Source: T3Sed10-241 sp036751905 (lineage in GTDB: Bacteria; Bacteroidota; Bacteroidia; Flavobacteriales_D; Cryomorphaceae). From it: DNA of 64,000 nt. The stretch is taken from the NCBI GenBank assembly GCA_036751905.1, contig DAIOTP010000003.1, forward strand, positions 3,773-67,772, written 5' to 3'. Shown here in pieces: positions 8,262 to 16,924 of this stretch (position 1 is the first letter of the stretch; each line of letters begins with the position of its first letter). Below the pieces are notes generated by a model. That model did not search any database, had not been told where the DNA came from, and saw only the letters and a program-made list of their open reading frames with translations. A program made the position numbers and the translations under genes.

Positions 8262-9713
8262 TTGGAAAGGGTAATACTCGCTTCGAAACAAAAAGCATTG
8301 AGAATCAATTTAGACCCTAGTGTCTACGGCACCTTTGCCGAAATAGGTGCAGGTCAGGAAGTAGTGCGCCATTTTTTCCGATCTGGGGGCGCTTCGGGCA
8401 CTATTGCGAAAGCCATGTCGGCTTATGACAAAGACTTCAGTGATGCCATTTACGGGCCTGAAGAAAAAAACCGCTATGTGTGTGAGCCCCGCTTGCGCAA
8501 AATGATCAACCACGAGTACAAGCTGATTGAACAGCGCCTTGACCGCAGCAAGCACCCTGACAAGAAATTTTTTGCGTACGCAAATACAGTAGCAACCATC
8601 GACTTCCATAAGCGCTATCAAGGCCATGGCTGGATGGGAGTAAAGTTTCAAACAAGCGCTGAAAAAGAACCCAATGAAATCATTCTGCATGTGGTGCTGC
8701 ATGAAAATGAAGCTTCACTTCAGCAGGAAACTGTCGGTGAATTGGGTGTAAATATGCTCTACGGGGCATATTTCTATTATCAAAACCCTAGGGAGTACTT
8801 GCAGTCACTCTACGACAACCTGAGCCGCGACCGCATTGAAATCGACATGATCTCTATGTCAGGACCCGATTTTGCAAAAGTTGACAACCGCTTACTGAGC
8901 CTTGCACTGGTAAAGAACGGCATGACCGATGCGGTAATTTTCAGCCCTGACGGGAAGAACCTGCAGCCCGCCGATCTGCTTTACAAAAAGAATGTGCTCA
9001 CCATCCGCGGAAGTTTCCGTCCTGTAACGAAGGTGAACATTGACATGATTATCAATGGATACAACAAGTTCATCACCGAAAACAGGGTAGACTCTGACAA
9101 CCTGCAGGTTCTGTTTGAAATCACGCTGAGCAACCTCAGAGCTGATGGCGAAATTGACGAACAAGACTTCCTTGACCGTGCTGATATTTTGTGCTCATTG
9201 GGGCAAACGGTATTGATCTCCAACTATCAGGAGTACTACAAACTCATACAGTACTTTGGCACCATCACCAAGGCGCGCATGGGCCTCATCATGGGCGTGA
9301 ACAATATGGTAGAGCTCTTCAATGAGAAGTATTACCGTGACCTGAATGGTGGCATACTTGAAGCCTTCGGAATTCTCTTTACCCGTGACCTCAAGGTATA
9401 CCTTTATCCATCGAAAGATGAAGAGAGCAACAACATTGTCAACAGCAAGAATTTGCAGGTTCATCCGCGCCTTCGGCCGCTCTACGATTACCTGATCAAC
9501 AACGGAAGGATCGTTGATCTGGAAGATTTTGATCCTGAGGTATTGTGGATCAACAGCCGGGAAGCGCTCAGGAAAATTCGTGATGGAGAAAAAGGTTGGG
9601 AGGAGATGGTGCCCAACTATGTGGACGTAATGATCAAAAAGGGAAGGCTATTCGGCTATCAACCCGACTCTGTAGAAGAGGACCAAAGAAAAGCAGAGCA
9701 AGAAAAAGCCTAG
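8262..9713 (+). CDS. Conserved Bacteroidota protein of unknown function
   Basis: A 483-residue soluble protein with no signal peptide or membrane segment. Its opening, ILASKQKALRINLDPSVYGT followed by FAEIGAGQEVVRHFFRSGG, resembles a protein I recall as widespread in Bacteroidota. Database labels I remember for that family, TonB-dependent receptor or nicotinate-nucleotide adenylyltransferase, do not fit: there is no barrel, plug or HxGH motif. The start is TTG, since no ATG lies in frame between the upstream stop and this conserved opening. The C-terminus is charged and helical. It sits tail-to-tail with murI, 2 bases apart. I cannot assign a reaction. Confidence 0.8.
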   Translation: MERVILASKQKALRINLDPSVYGTFAEIGAGQEVVRHFFRSGGASGTIAKAMSAYDKDFSDAIYGPEEKNRYVCEPRLRKMINHEYKLIEQRLDRSKHPDKKFFAYANTVATIDFHKRYQGHGWMGVKFQTSAEKEPNEIILHVVLHENEASLQQETVGELGVNMLYGAYFYYQNPREYLQSLYDNLSRDRIEIDMISMSGPDFAKVDNRLLSLALVKNGMTDAVIFSPDGKNLQPADLLYKKNVLTIRGSFRPVTKVNIDMIINGYNKFITENRVDSDNLQVLFEITLSNLRADGEIDEQDFLDRADILCSLGQTVLISNYQEYYKLIQYFGTITKARMGLIMGVNNMVELFNEKYYRDLNGGILEAFGILFTRDLKVYLYPSKDEESNNIVNSKNLQVHPRLRPLYDYLINNGRIVDLEDFDPEVLWINSREALRKIRDGEKGWEEMVPNYVDVMIKKGRLFGYQPDSVEEDQRKAEQEKA

Positions 9714-9715
9714 CA

Positions 9716-10519
9716 TCAGTCCCACAAATTTTTACGTTCCAGCTTTACCTTTTTGCCAAAAAACAGCTGCGTACTTTGTGTAAATGAAGGCGTGAGATCG
9801 CTCACATAAAACTTGTGTCCACCGCGCTGTGGTCCTGACAACAGATCTTGTTTTTGCAATGCCGCGGCAGTGACCTGCGCAACTACATCGGTGGCATCAA
9901 TCACATCCACACGTCCTTGGTAAAGTGCTTGTATTTCACGCTTTATGAGCGGGAAATGGGTGCATCCCAAAATTAGCGCATCGATATCTCTTAAATTGGG
10001 CTTATCGAGGTAATCGGCAATAACGGCTTTCGAAATATTGTTGTTGAAGAAACCCTCTTCAATCATAGCTACCAACAGGGGTGTAGCAAGCATGGTAACT
10101 TTTGCTTCTTTGCTGAGGATGGCTATGCGGCGGGCATATATCCTTGAATTGACCGTAGCCTTGGTCGCAATTACACCAATTTTTCCAGAAGGATGCAACT
10201 GAACCGCATGTCGTGCTGTTGGGTTGACCACATCAATCACAGGCACTTGCCTACCCGCGGTATGCCTTACTGTATCAGTGGCCACGGCCGAAGCAGAGTT
10301 GCATGCGATTACAATGGCCTTGCAATTGTTAGCCAATAAAAAGTTGGTGATCACAACGGCATAGCTCCTCAATGCATTGGCCGACTTTTCGCCGTAGGGC
10401 AAATGGGCTGTATCGCCGAAATAGACAATGCGCTCGTTGGGTAGCTGACGCGTAATGGCAGCTGCTACCGTGAGTCCTCCTATACCAGAGTCAAAAACAC
10501 CAATGGGCCTGTTGTCCAT
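9716..10519 (-). CDS. murI: Glutamate racemase
   Basis: A 267-residue cytoplasmic enzyme making D-glutamate for peptidoglycan. It opens with IGVFDSGIGGLTV and has the two catalytic cysteines in IACNSAS (Cys73) and LGCTHFPL (Cys186), with PYGEKS between strands as usual for the family. The length is normal. It is the last gene of a minus-strand run of envelope genes, but a terminator hairpin at 10531-10558 separates it from skp, so it may have its own promoter or depend on read-through. Confidence 0.96.
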   Translation of the reverse strand: MDNRPIGVFDSGIGGLTVAAAITRQLPNERIVYFGDTAHLPYGEKSANALRSYAVVITNFLLANNCKAIVIACNSASAVATDTVRHTAGRQVPVIDVVNPTARHAVQLHPSGKIGVIATKATVNSRIYARRIAILSKEAKVTMLATPLLVAMIEEGFFNNNISKAVIADYLDKPNLRDIDALILGCTHFPLIKREIQALYQGRVDVIDATDVVAQVTAAALQKQDLLSGPQRGGHKFYVSDLTPSFTQSTQLFFGKKVKLERKNLWD

Positions 10520-10530
10520 AGAGAGTCAAC

Positions 10531-10558
10531 AAAAAAAAACACCTCCGCAATAGAGATG
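10531..10558 (-). terminator. Rho-independent terminator after skp
   Basis: On the minus strand a 6-bp stem (CATCTC with GAGGTG, one G-T pair) closes a 7-base loop and is followed by nine T. It lies between the skp stop and murI. Confidence 0.65.
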
Positions 10559-10588
10559 TTTTATGTTTTGTTCTTTTCGCTGGCTGGT

Positions 10589-11083
10589 TTAAATACCCAG
10601 CTCTTTCTTTATAAGGCCTGTAATGTCTTCGCCTCCGGCATACAGCAAGCCTCCTTGGGTGCTGGAGTCGAAAATGTACGTATAGGTATTGTCAGTACCC
10701 ACTTTAACAGAGGCCTCTCTTACCCTTTTAAACATGCCTGCCATGAGTTCATTTTGCTTGGTCTCAATCTCTTGGTAAGCAGTTTGCTGAAACTCTTGTA
10801 TGCGGCGCTGAAGGTCTTGGATTTCACCGGCTGCACTGGTTTTCATGGCATCGCTCATGTCGGGATCATTCTCGAACTCCTGCATTTTATTCTGGTAAGT
10901 TTCGATCATCGACTGTAATCGGGCTTCCAATTTCTTCTGAAGATCCTGAACCTTTTTTTCAGCCTCTGCCCGTTCGGGCAGCATGGTAATGATTTCTTCA
11001 AAATTGGCGTGCGCAAATTTCTGAGCTTGGGCTTGCGAGAAGCTTCCGATTGCAAGGGCCAGAATGATGAGTAGCTTTTTCAT
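10589..11083 (-). CDS. OmpH/Skp family periplasmic chaperone
   Basis: A 164-residue protein with a signal peptide (MKKLLIILALAIGSFSQAQA) and a mature part starting QKFAHANFEEIITMLPERAEAEKK. A long coiled-coil region (residues 40-110) and the C-terminal beta segment VGTDNTYTYIFDSS follow, as in Skp/OmpH. It is expected to hold unfolded outer-membrane proteins in the periplasm as a trimer. It is the second of two tandem Skp-like genes downstream of bamA and probably the canonical one by length. Confidence 0.9.
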   Translation of the reverse strand: MKKLLIILALAIGSFSQAQAQKFAHANFEEIITMLPERAEAEKKVQDLQKKLEARLQSMIETYQNKMQEFENDPDMSDAMKTSAAGEIQDLQRRIQEFQQTAYQEIETKQNELMAGMFKRVREASVKVGTDNTYTYIFDSSTQGGLLYAGGEDITGLIKKELGI

Positions 11084-11135
11084 GCTTTGTTTGTTTTCTT
11101 AAGTTGTTGAGTAAAAAGATTGTTGTTTTGTTGAT

Positions 11136-11807
11136 TTAGCGTCTTTGCGGGTTGGCTTGGGGTTGAGCTCTGCCCATATCACGACCGGCATCATTCCCAC
11201 CGGCACCGCGGCCTCCTGTATCACGACCTGCTCCGCTGTCTGGGTTGTCATCGGCGGCATCGCTGTCGTCAGAATCATCACCCCGGTCGCGGCTGCTCAC
11301 ACCAAGTCGGCTCAGCACGCGGTCGCTTTTGTCATACCGTGGATCGGCATAGAGTATGTTGCTCTGTCCTGCCTTATCGAAAATTACTGAGAATCCTCCT
11401 CCTTGCGCCACTTCCTTGATGGCGTTGTAGATGTCCTCCTGAATGGGTTGAATGAGTTCCTGTCTTTTCTTAAAAAGATCGCCATCCACCCCGAAGCGTT
11501 GTTTTTTCAATTCCCGTGCTTCCATTTCCTTGCGAAGAATTTCTTCTTCACGCTCTTTGCGCATTTCCTCTGTGAGTAGCACACGCTCAGCTTGGTAGCT
11601 CTTCTGTAGGCGCTCAATGGCTTCGTATCGTTGCTCGATTTCTTTTTGCCATTGCTGCGAGGTGCGGTCGAGCTCTTTTTGGGCATCCCCGTAAGGCTTC
11701 AACTTACTGAGAATATACTCTGTGTCAACATAAGCATACCGTTGCGCCTGTAGGTTGACAACACCAAGCATCGCTGCAAAAAAGAAGAAGAAAACTTTAA
11801 CCTTCAC
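11136..11807 (-). CDS. OmpH/Skp family protein with Gly/Asp/Arg-rich tail
   Basis: A second Skp-like chaperone. After a signal peptide comes QRYAYVDTEYILSKLKPYGD, a long charged coiled coil, and the Skp C-terminal strand GGGFSVIFDKAGQSNILYAD. It then has an extra tail of about 50 residues rich in Asp, Gly and Arg (GRDTGGRGAGGNDAGRDMGR) that ordinary Skp lacks. I place the start at the GTG at 11807, which gives a normal signal peptide 43 bases past the bamA stop. A TTG at 11864 would overlap bamA and give an overlong n-region. The tail may be a flexible linker or binding segment, which is inference. Confidence 0.85.
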   Translation of the reverse strand: MKVKVFFFFFAAMLGVVNLQAQRYAYVDTEYILSKLKPYGDAQKELDRTSQQWQKEIEQRYEAIERLQKSYQAERVLLTEEMRKEREEEILRKEMEARELKKQRFGVDGDLFKKRQELIQPIQEDIYNAIKEVAQGGGFSVIFDKAGQSNILYADPRYDKSDRVLSRLGVSSRDRGDDSDDSDAADDNPDSGAGRDTGGRGAGGNDAGRDMGRAQPQANPQRR

Positions 11808-11850
11808 TGGATTTTCCAGATTTAAAATGGTGGACGAAAATACGAACTTT

Positions 11851-14415
11851 TCAGAGTTCTCCAAGATTCATGCCAATCGTGAAATGGAACTGTGACCTAG
11901 GCATACCGGGTCGACCTGGTACATCATCAAAACGCCATCCGTAATCGAGCCCCATCAAGCCAAACATAGGCAAGAATATGCGCAAACCCATGCCCGCCGA
12001 TCGGTACAAGCGGAAGGGGTCAAACCGTTCAATTCCGTCAAAGGTGCTACCCGCCTCAGCGAACGTCAAGCCAAATATGGTGGCCGATGGATTCAGTGAA
12101 ATGGGGTATCTCGCTTCAATGGTGTGCTTTACTACAATATTGGACCCTACAAGGGGCGATAGGCTCAGGTCATCATACCCACGAAGGGCAATCAGTTCGC
12201 GCCCGTCAAGAGCAAACCCCGCTATGGGCACCCCTCCCATATAGAAACGCTCAAAAGGAGAAATGCCTTTATCACGGTTGTAGTATCCCATAAATCCGAA
12301 TCCTGAGCGGGCCATCAACACCAGCTTTGGCGCCAATTCCGTATACCATTCTGCCACAAATTTCCATTTGTAATATTCCGTCCAGCGGTTTCGGGCCTGC
12401 TCATCAATATCACCGGCGTAGTCGAGGCCATCCCAAAGACTGTAGGGTGGTGTAAGCTTCATATTGAACCGGATATTTGATCCATAACGCGGGTATATTG
12501 GATCAAAAACGCTGTTGCGGCCTATGTTGAATATGAACGAAAGGTTGTTGGAAGTACCGTTGGTCAGAGCAAAGATGCCAATACCTTGTCCGCTGGTAAA
12601 GTTGCGGATATCATAGTAGAGGTAGCTAATCCCCGCCATAATGCTGAAGTAATCGTCAGGCCATGCCAGTCGTTTTCCTATAGATACATTGCCCCCTGTG
12701 ATATAGAGTGCTTGCCGCTCGAAGCCCTCGCGCTCCTGTCGACGGGTTACACCATTGCTTTGCACAGAGTGCTGTATACCAACTGTGAGTGCATTGGGTT
12801 TTTTGCCCCCAAGCCATGGCTCGGTAAAGCTCGCATTGTAAGCCTGAAACCAGCCTCCACTGGTTTGCCCTCTGATGCTGAAGCGTTGTCCATCGCCCGA
12901 AGGAAGTGGATTCCATGCTCCTGACTTAAAGAAATCTTTGATGGCAAAATTGGTGAACGAAACGCCGACAGTGCCTACTACACGACCTGCACCCCATCCT
13001 CCTGAAAGCTCTATCTGGTCTGAGGGGCGCTCGGCTACGGTATATACAATGTCGACCGTACCGTCCTGGTCATTCTGCACCGGAGCAATATCGAAAGCCT
13101 CCGGGTCGAAATAGCCCAACTGAGCCAATTCGCGCTGGGTACGGATAATGTCAGAGCGGCTGAAGAGGTCGCCAGGATTGGTACGGATTTCCCTTCTTAT
13201 CACGTGGTCATTGGTTTTGGTATTTCCTCTGACCACAATTTTATTCACCCTGTATTGACGGCCTTCGTAAATGCGCACCTCCATGTCGATACTGTCGCGC
13301 TCCACCCTCTTTTCGACAGGAATGGCTTGGAAAGCGAGGTAACCATCGTCGAGGTACAGTGAACTCACATCGCCTCCGTTGGGATTCATAAAGAGCTTTG
13401 ACTCAAACTTCTTCTTGTCATAGATTTCACCTGGCTCTATTCCCAACACCTCACTCAGGGTGGTTGAGGTGTACTTGGTATTGCCCACCCATGATACACT
13501 CCTGTAGTAAAATTTGAACCCTTCATAGAGGTGCAGGTCAATGGCCACAGTCCCGTCTGGACGTCTATACACGCTGTCGCGCAACACTTTGGCATTTCGA
13601 TACCCCTGCTCATTGAAGGAAGCAATCAGTGCTTTTTTGTCTTCCCGATACAGTTCGGGTATGAATTTGGACCTGCTGAATACACGCGTGATTTTTTTCT
13701 CCTTGGTCTTTTTCATCGACTTGCGCATCTTCTTCTCACTCATTTCATCCACCCCATAAAAGTTGATGCTGCCTATCTTCACCTTGTTATTTTTCTCGAT
13801 ATTGATTACGAGGTATTCGCTGTTGGCTACCAAGGTATCTGGGTATTGTCCAATGATTACTTCTGTGTCAAGAAAACCTTTTTCGCGGTAATGTTTGCGG
13901 ATGATATTGGACGTATTGGTTACAAGATTTTCATTCACAATGGTACCACGCACTAAATTTATCTTCTCACGGAGGGTTTCGGACTCCCCCTTAGAAACGC
14001 CTTCAAACCTAAAGCGGCTCAAGCGTGCACGTTCCTCCAATTGAATTACAAGAAACACTTCTTTACCGCGTACTTCGCCAATGCTTATCTGAATGTTGTC
14101 AAAGAGCCTTTGCTTCCATAGGTTTTGGATAGCCATGGAAATTTTTTCACCAGGTATGGAGATTTCCTGCCCTATTGTGAGTCCACTAAATAAGGTGATG
14201 GCTTGAGAGTCGAAATTTCGGGCACCTTCAACTGTAATTCCACCGATGATGTAATCGCGGGGATTTCTGTAATCTACGTCAAAGCTCCCTACGCCAATTT
14301 GGGCCATAGCTCCGCACATGCAAAGCATTGCTGCGAAAAAGGTAGCAAATGACTGCCTAAATTGTAATCTGCTCACTGATTTTTCCAAACCTTCTTTCTC
14401 TGTTTTGATAGGCAA
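11851..14415 (-). CDS. bamA: Outer membrane assembly factor BamA
   Basis: An 854-residue Omp85 protein: signal peptide, several POTRA domains in about residues 55-450 (units such as IGGITVEGARNFDSQAITLF and VNKIVVRGNTKTNDHVIRRE), then a 16-strand barrel. The barrel includes the conserved loop-6-type motif LRGYDD and ends in a strand of the type FHFTIGMNLGEL. It inserts beta-barrel proteins into the outer membrane. The gene overlaps the end of uppS by 59 bases if the ATG at 14415 is used; a GTG at 14376 shortens the overlap to 20 and gives a more compact signal peptide. Two skp-like genes follow. Confidence 0.95.
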   Translation of the reverse strand: MPIKTEKEGLEKSVSRLQFRQSFATFFAAMLCMCGAMAQIGVGSFDVDYRNPRDYIIGGITVEGARNFDSQAITLFSGLTIGQEISIPGEKISMAIQNLWKQRLFDNIQISIGEVRGKEVFLVIQLEERARLSRFRFEGVSKGESETLREKINLVRGTIVNENLVTNTSNIIRKHYREKGFLDTEVIIGQYPDTLVANSEYLVINIEKNNKVKIGSINFYGVDEMSEKKMRKSMKKTKEKKITRVFSRSKFIPELYREDKKALIASFNEQGYRNAKVLRDSVYRRPDGTVAIDLHLYEGFKFYYRSVSWVGNTKYTSTTLSEVLGIEPGEIYDKKKFESKLFMNPNGGDVSSLYLDDGYLAFQAIPVEKRVERDSIDMEVRIYEGRQYRVNKIVVRGNTKTNDHVIRREIRTNPGDLFSRSDIIRTQRELAQLGYFDPEAFDIAPVQNDQDGTVDIVYTVAERPSDQIELSGGWGAGRVVGTVGVSFTNFAIKDFFKSGAWNPLPSGDGQRFSIRGQTSGGWFQAYNASFTEPWLGGKKPNALTVGIQHSVQSNGVTRRQEREGFERQALYITGGNVSIGKRLAWPDDYFSIMAGISYLYYDIRNFTSGQGIGIFALTNGTSNNLSFIFNIGRNSVFDPIYPRYGSNIRFNMKLTPPYSLWDGLDYAGDIDEQARNRWTEYYKWKFVAEWYTELAPKLVLMARSGFGFMGYYNRDKGISPFERFYMGGVPIAGFALDGRELIALRGYDDLSLSPLVGSNIVVKHTIEARYPISLNPSATIFGLTFAEAGSTFDGIERFDPFRLYRSAGMGLRIFLPMFGLMGLDYGWRFDDVPGRPGMPRSQFHFTIGMNLGEL

Positions 14416-15100
14416 TTACGGCCTCGTAAAAATGTTCTCGTGTAAAGTCTGGCCAAAGGGTATCGGTAAAATACAACTCACTGTAAGCAATTTGCCAAAG
14501 CAAAAAATTACTGATCCGCTTTTCCCCGCTGGTTCGAATAAGAAGCTCAGGGTCTGGAACATCACAAGTTTCCAGGTAATGGCTTATGGTATCAGCAGTA
14601 ATGTCTTCGGGTGCTATGTTTCCTTGTTTTACATCCTCTGCTATGCGCTTTACCGCTTTGGTGATTTCCCATCGCGCGCTGTAGCTCAGCGCCAAAATTA
14701 CCGTAACACGGCTGTATCGGCTTGTGCGTTCTATGGCAGCTTCCAAAGCTTTTCGACACTTTTTTGGCAGCAATTGCAGGTCACCGATGGCCATAAGGCG
14801 CACTTCGCGCTCTTCAAGTTCATCAATTTCTTTTACAATAGTTTGCACGAGAAGATCCATCAAGGCACTGACTTCCTCCATAGGTCTGTTCCAGTTCTCA
14901 GTGCTGAATGCATACAAGGTGAGGTATTTTACACCCAGCTCCCCTGCACCGGCAAGCGCTTCACGCACACCATTCACGCCATTCATATGGCCGTATACAC
15001 GCGCTTCCCCATGGTTTTTGGCCCAGCGCCCGTTGCCGTCCATAATTACGGCAACGTGCTGTGGAATGCGGTCATTGTCTATTTGATGTCTGAGACTCAT
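14357..15100 (-). CDS. uppS: Undecaprenyl diphosphate synthase (cis-prenyltransferase)
   Basis: A 247-residue cytoplasmic enzyme condensing isopentenyl diphosphate with farnesyl diphosphate to make the C55 carrier for peptidoglycan and surface glycans. The signature VAVIMDGNGRWAK contains the Mg-binding Asp21. YLTLYAFSTENW and the C-terminal LLIRTSGEKRISNFLLWQ with SELYFTDTLWPDF are all present. It lies between porG and bamA, the same order as in Porphyromonas gingivalis. Confidence 0.96.
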   Translation of the reverse strand: MSLRHQIDNDRIPQHVAVIMDGNGRWAKNHGEARVYGHMNGVNGVREALAGAGELGVKYLTLYAFSTENWNRPMEEVSALMDLLVQTIVKEIDELEEREVRLMAIGDLQLLPKKCRKALEAAIERTSRYSRVTVILALSYSARWEITKAVKRIAEDVKQGNIAPEDITADTISHYLETCDVPDPELLIRTSGEKRISNFLLWQIAYSELYFTDTLWPDFTREHFYEAVIAYQNRERRFGKISEQITI

Positions 15101-15145
15101 TGTAAGCGTGCGTAAAGGTCTTAAAAATCGGCCATATCCAAAAAA

Positions 15146-15976
15146 CTAGTTCAATGCCGAGGGGCACTTAATGCGGGGCTTGCCAATTTTCCATGTAAGC
15201 ATTGCACCGCCAAAGAAGTAGTAGTCGTTTCGGTTGGTTTCGCCGCGCTGTGCACCTGCATTTGTACCCTCTGGCCCTAAGGGAGCGAGACTGCGATCGG
15301 CCATGATGGCCGCCAAAGGTCCGTTTTGATCTTCGAGCAGAACAGGATCAACGTAGGTGGTGCTCACATCGTCGAGGTAATCGGTCCAGGTGCGCCGAAG
15401 TCCCCATTCAATAGCTCCGCCAAGGTTTTTCCAAATATTGAATTTGATACCAATACCCAGTGGGAGGCTCACCTGGGTGAGGGCGTAGCGGTCTTCAAAA
15501 CCGTCGATCCCTTGCCCTTCGGTTCCGAGGGGTTGCAAATCGACCCAGCGGTTACTAAACTGCGCCTGTGGATTGAACCGAAAAATAGAAAACCCAATAA
15601 AAAGGTAAGGTGAATAAGGTCTGTTGGGATCGCCTATTTCGTAACTAAAAAAGTTGAGCTCCACTTGCGTACTCACCTCGAAAATGTCGCTGCGAAAAGA
15701 GAGGTTGCGGTTGCGTTGCCATTCACTGTCTGAATTGGCATCGTCTGCATAAATTTGGGCGTAAAGCGCTGAAGCCTTAAAAGCCCAACGGTCTGAGAAA
15801 TTGTATCGGTAGATCAGGCCTCCGCCCAAATCAAGTTGTTGGGGTACATGGCTGTAGGGATTTATATCACCGATGTAGTATGCCTGTAGCACCATACCCC
15901 CTACCTCGTGGTACTGCCCACGCACGGCAAAAGACATGCAAGCCATCACAGAAACCAAAAGCAAGCGATTCACCAT
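15146..15976 (-). CDS. porG: Type IX secretion outer membrane protein PorG (DUF6089 family)
   Basis: A 276-residue beta-barrel protein with a signal peptide (MVNRLLLVSVMACMSFAVRG). The mature start, QYHEVGGMVLQAYYIGDINP, and the strands RYNFSDRWAFKASALYAQIY and PYLFIGFSIFRFNPQAQF are those of DUF6089. In P. gingivalis the DUF6089 protein PorG sits in the outer membrane with the PorK/PorN ring of the T9SS, and its gene lies before uppS, bamA and two ompH genes. The same order here (porG-uppS-bamA-skp-skp) strongly supports the call. It leads the operon, with a -7 element 44 bases upstream. Confidence 0.83.
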   Translation of the reverse strand: MVNRLLLVSVMACMSFAVRGQYHEVGGMVLQAYYIGDINPYSHVPQQLDLGGGLIYRYNFSDRWAFKASALYAQIYADDANSDSEWQRNRNLSFRSDIFEVSTQVELNFFSYEIGDPNRPYSPYLFIGFSIFRFNPQAQFSNRWVDLQPLGTEGQGIDGFEDRYALTQVSLPLGIGIKFNIWKNLGGAIEWGLRRTWTDYLDDVSTTYVDPVLLEDQNGPLAAIMADRSLAPLGPEGTNAGAQRGETNRNDYYFFGGAMLTWKIGKPRIKCPSALN

Positions 15977-16020
15977 TACTAAGCGTGCTTGATCGTCATT
16001 TATTGTACAACTCCGGGGTT

Positions 16021-16028
16021 CAAAGTTA
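16021..16028 (-). promoter_or_regulatory. -7 element TAACTTTG of the porG-uppS-bamA-skp operon
   Basis: Exact TAnnTTTG match on the minus strand between the nadK stop and the porG ATG at 15976, leaving a 44-base leader. It marks the likely head of the envelope operon. Confidence 0.55.
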
Positions 16029-16042
16029 GCACCTTTACAGGG

Positions 16043-16924
16043 TTAATTGCGTTTGTCATAACCCCAGGCCATTTTGTTGCGCAAGGTGTTCAAAAAACTG
16101 TGGCCTTCGGGTTGGATAATATACAAGTTGAAGGGTGCTTTGCGGATTTGCAGGCGCTCATTGGCGTGAATTTCCATTGGGCGGCTGTCGAGCGTAAGCA
16201 AAAATGATTCGCTGCGGCCCGATGCTGTGATGACCAAGGTTGCATCACTGGGTACTACCACAGGGCGCACATTCAGATTGTGCGGGGCAATGGGCGTAAT
16301 GACAAAAGCACCGGATCCCGGCATCACTATGGGCCCACCACAACTCAATGAATACGCAGTACTTCCAGTGGCGGTGCTCACTATGAGCCCATCGGCCCAA
16401 TAGCTGTTGAGTGATTCACCATTCACCTCTACGTCAATGCGTATCATGGAGGCGCTGTCCTTTTTGAGCACGGTAAGTTCGTTCAATGCGAAATTGGTGG
16501 GTGCATAAAGCTTTCGTTCGCTTTCAAGGCACAGCAAGGTCCGTGCCTCGGTGCGCAATTTGCCGGAAAGGCAATCATCACATACAGCCTGCATTTCATC
16601 AATGGTGGCGCTCGATATAAAGCCCAACCTGCCGGTATTGATGCCAATAACGGGCACGCATGAGTCACCAATAAGGGTGGCTGTATCGAGCAGGGTACCA
16701 TCACCTCCCACACTTACCAAAAAAGCAAATGATTTTATGTCGACATTGGCCCTGTTGAATATAGGGCAACCCTCAGGAAGCCATCCCGCGCGAGAAAGGT
16801 ACACGGCATAGCGCTCATAGATGGCAACCTCAAAGCCCCTTCGCTTCATGGATTCAATCAATGCAGGCATTTCAGCGTTCAGCGGGTTGTCGAGGGCCTT
16901 ACCGTAAATGGCAATTTTCATCAA
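16043..16924 (-). CDS. nadK: NAD kinase
   Basis: A 293-residue cytoplasmic kinase that phosphorylates NAD to NADP. The diagnostic motif GGDGT is at residues 73-77 (FLVSVGGDGTLLDTA). NELTVLKKDSASMI and the glycine-rich DGLIVSTATGSTAYSLSCGG that binds the nicotinamide ribose follow. The length is normal. The ATG overlaps the stop of the upstream Omp85 gene by 4 bases, so the two are translationally coupled despite unrelated roles. Confidence 0.96.
   Translation of the reverse strand: MMKIAIYGKALDNPLNAEMPALIESMKRRGFEVAIYERYAVYLSRAGWLPEGCPIFNRANVDIKSFAFLVSVGGDGTLLDTATLIGDSCVPVIGINTGRLGFISSATIDEMQAVCDDCLSGKLRTEARTLLCLESERKLYAPTNFALNELTVLKKDSASMIRIDVEVNGESLNSYWADGLIVSTATGSTAYSLSCGGPIVMPGSGAFVITPIAPHNLNVRPVVVPSDATLVITASGRSESFLLTLDSRPMEIHANERLQIRKAPFNLYIIQPEGHSFLNTLRNKMAWGYDKRN

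Noticed and set aside
14520..14540. GGTTCGAA stretch resembling a tRNA T-loop
   Set aside because: It lies inside uppS and no acceptor or anticodon arm can be folded around it.
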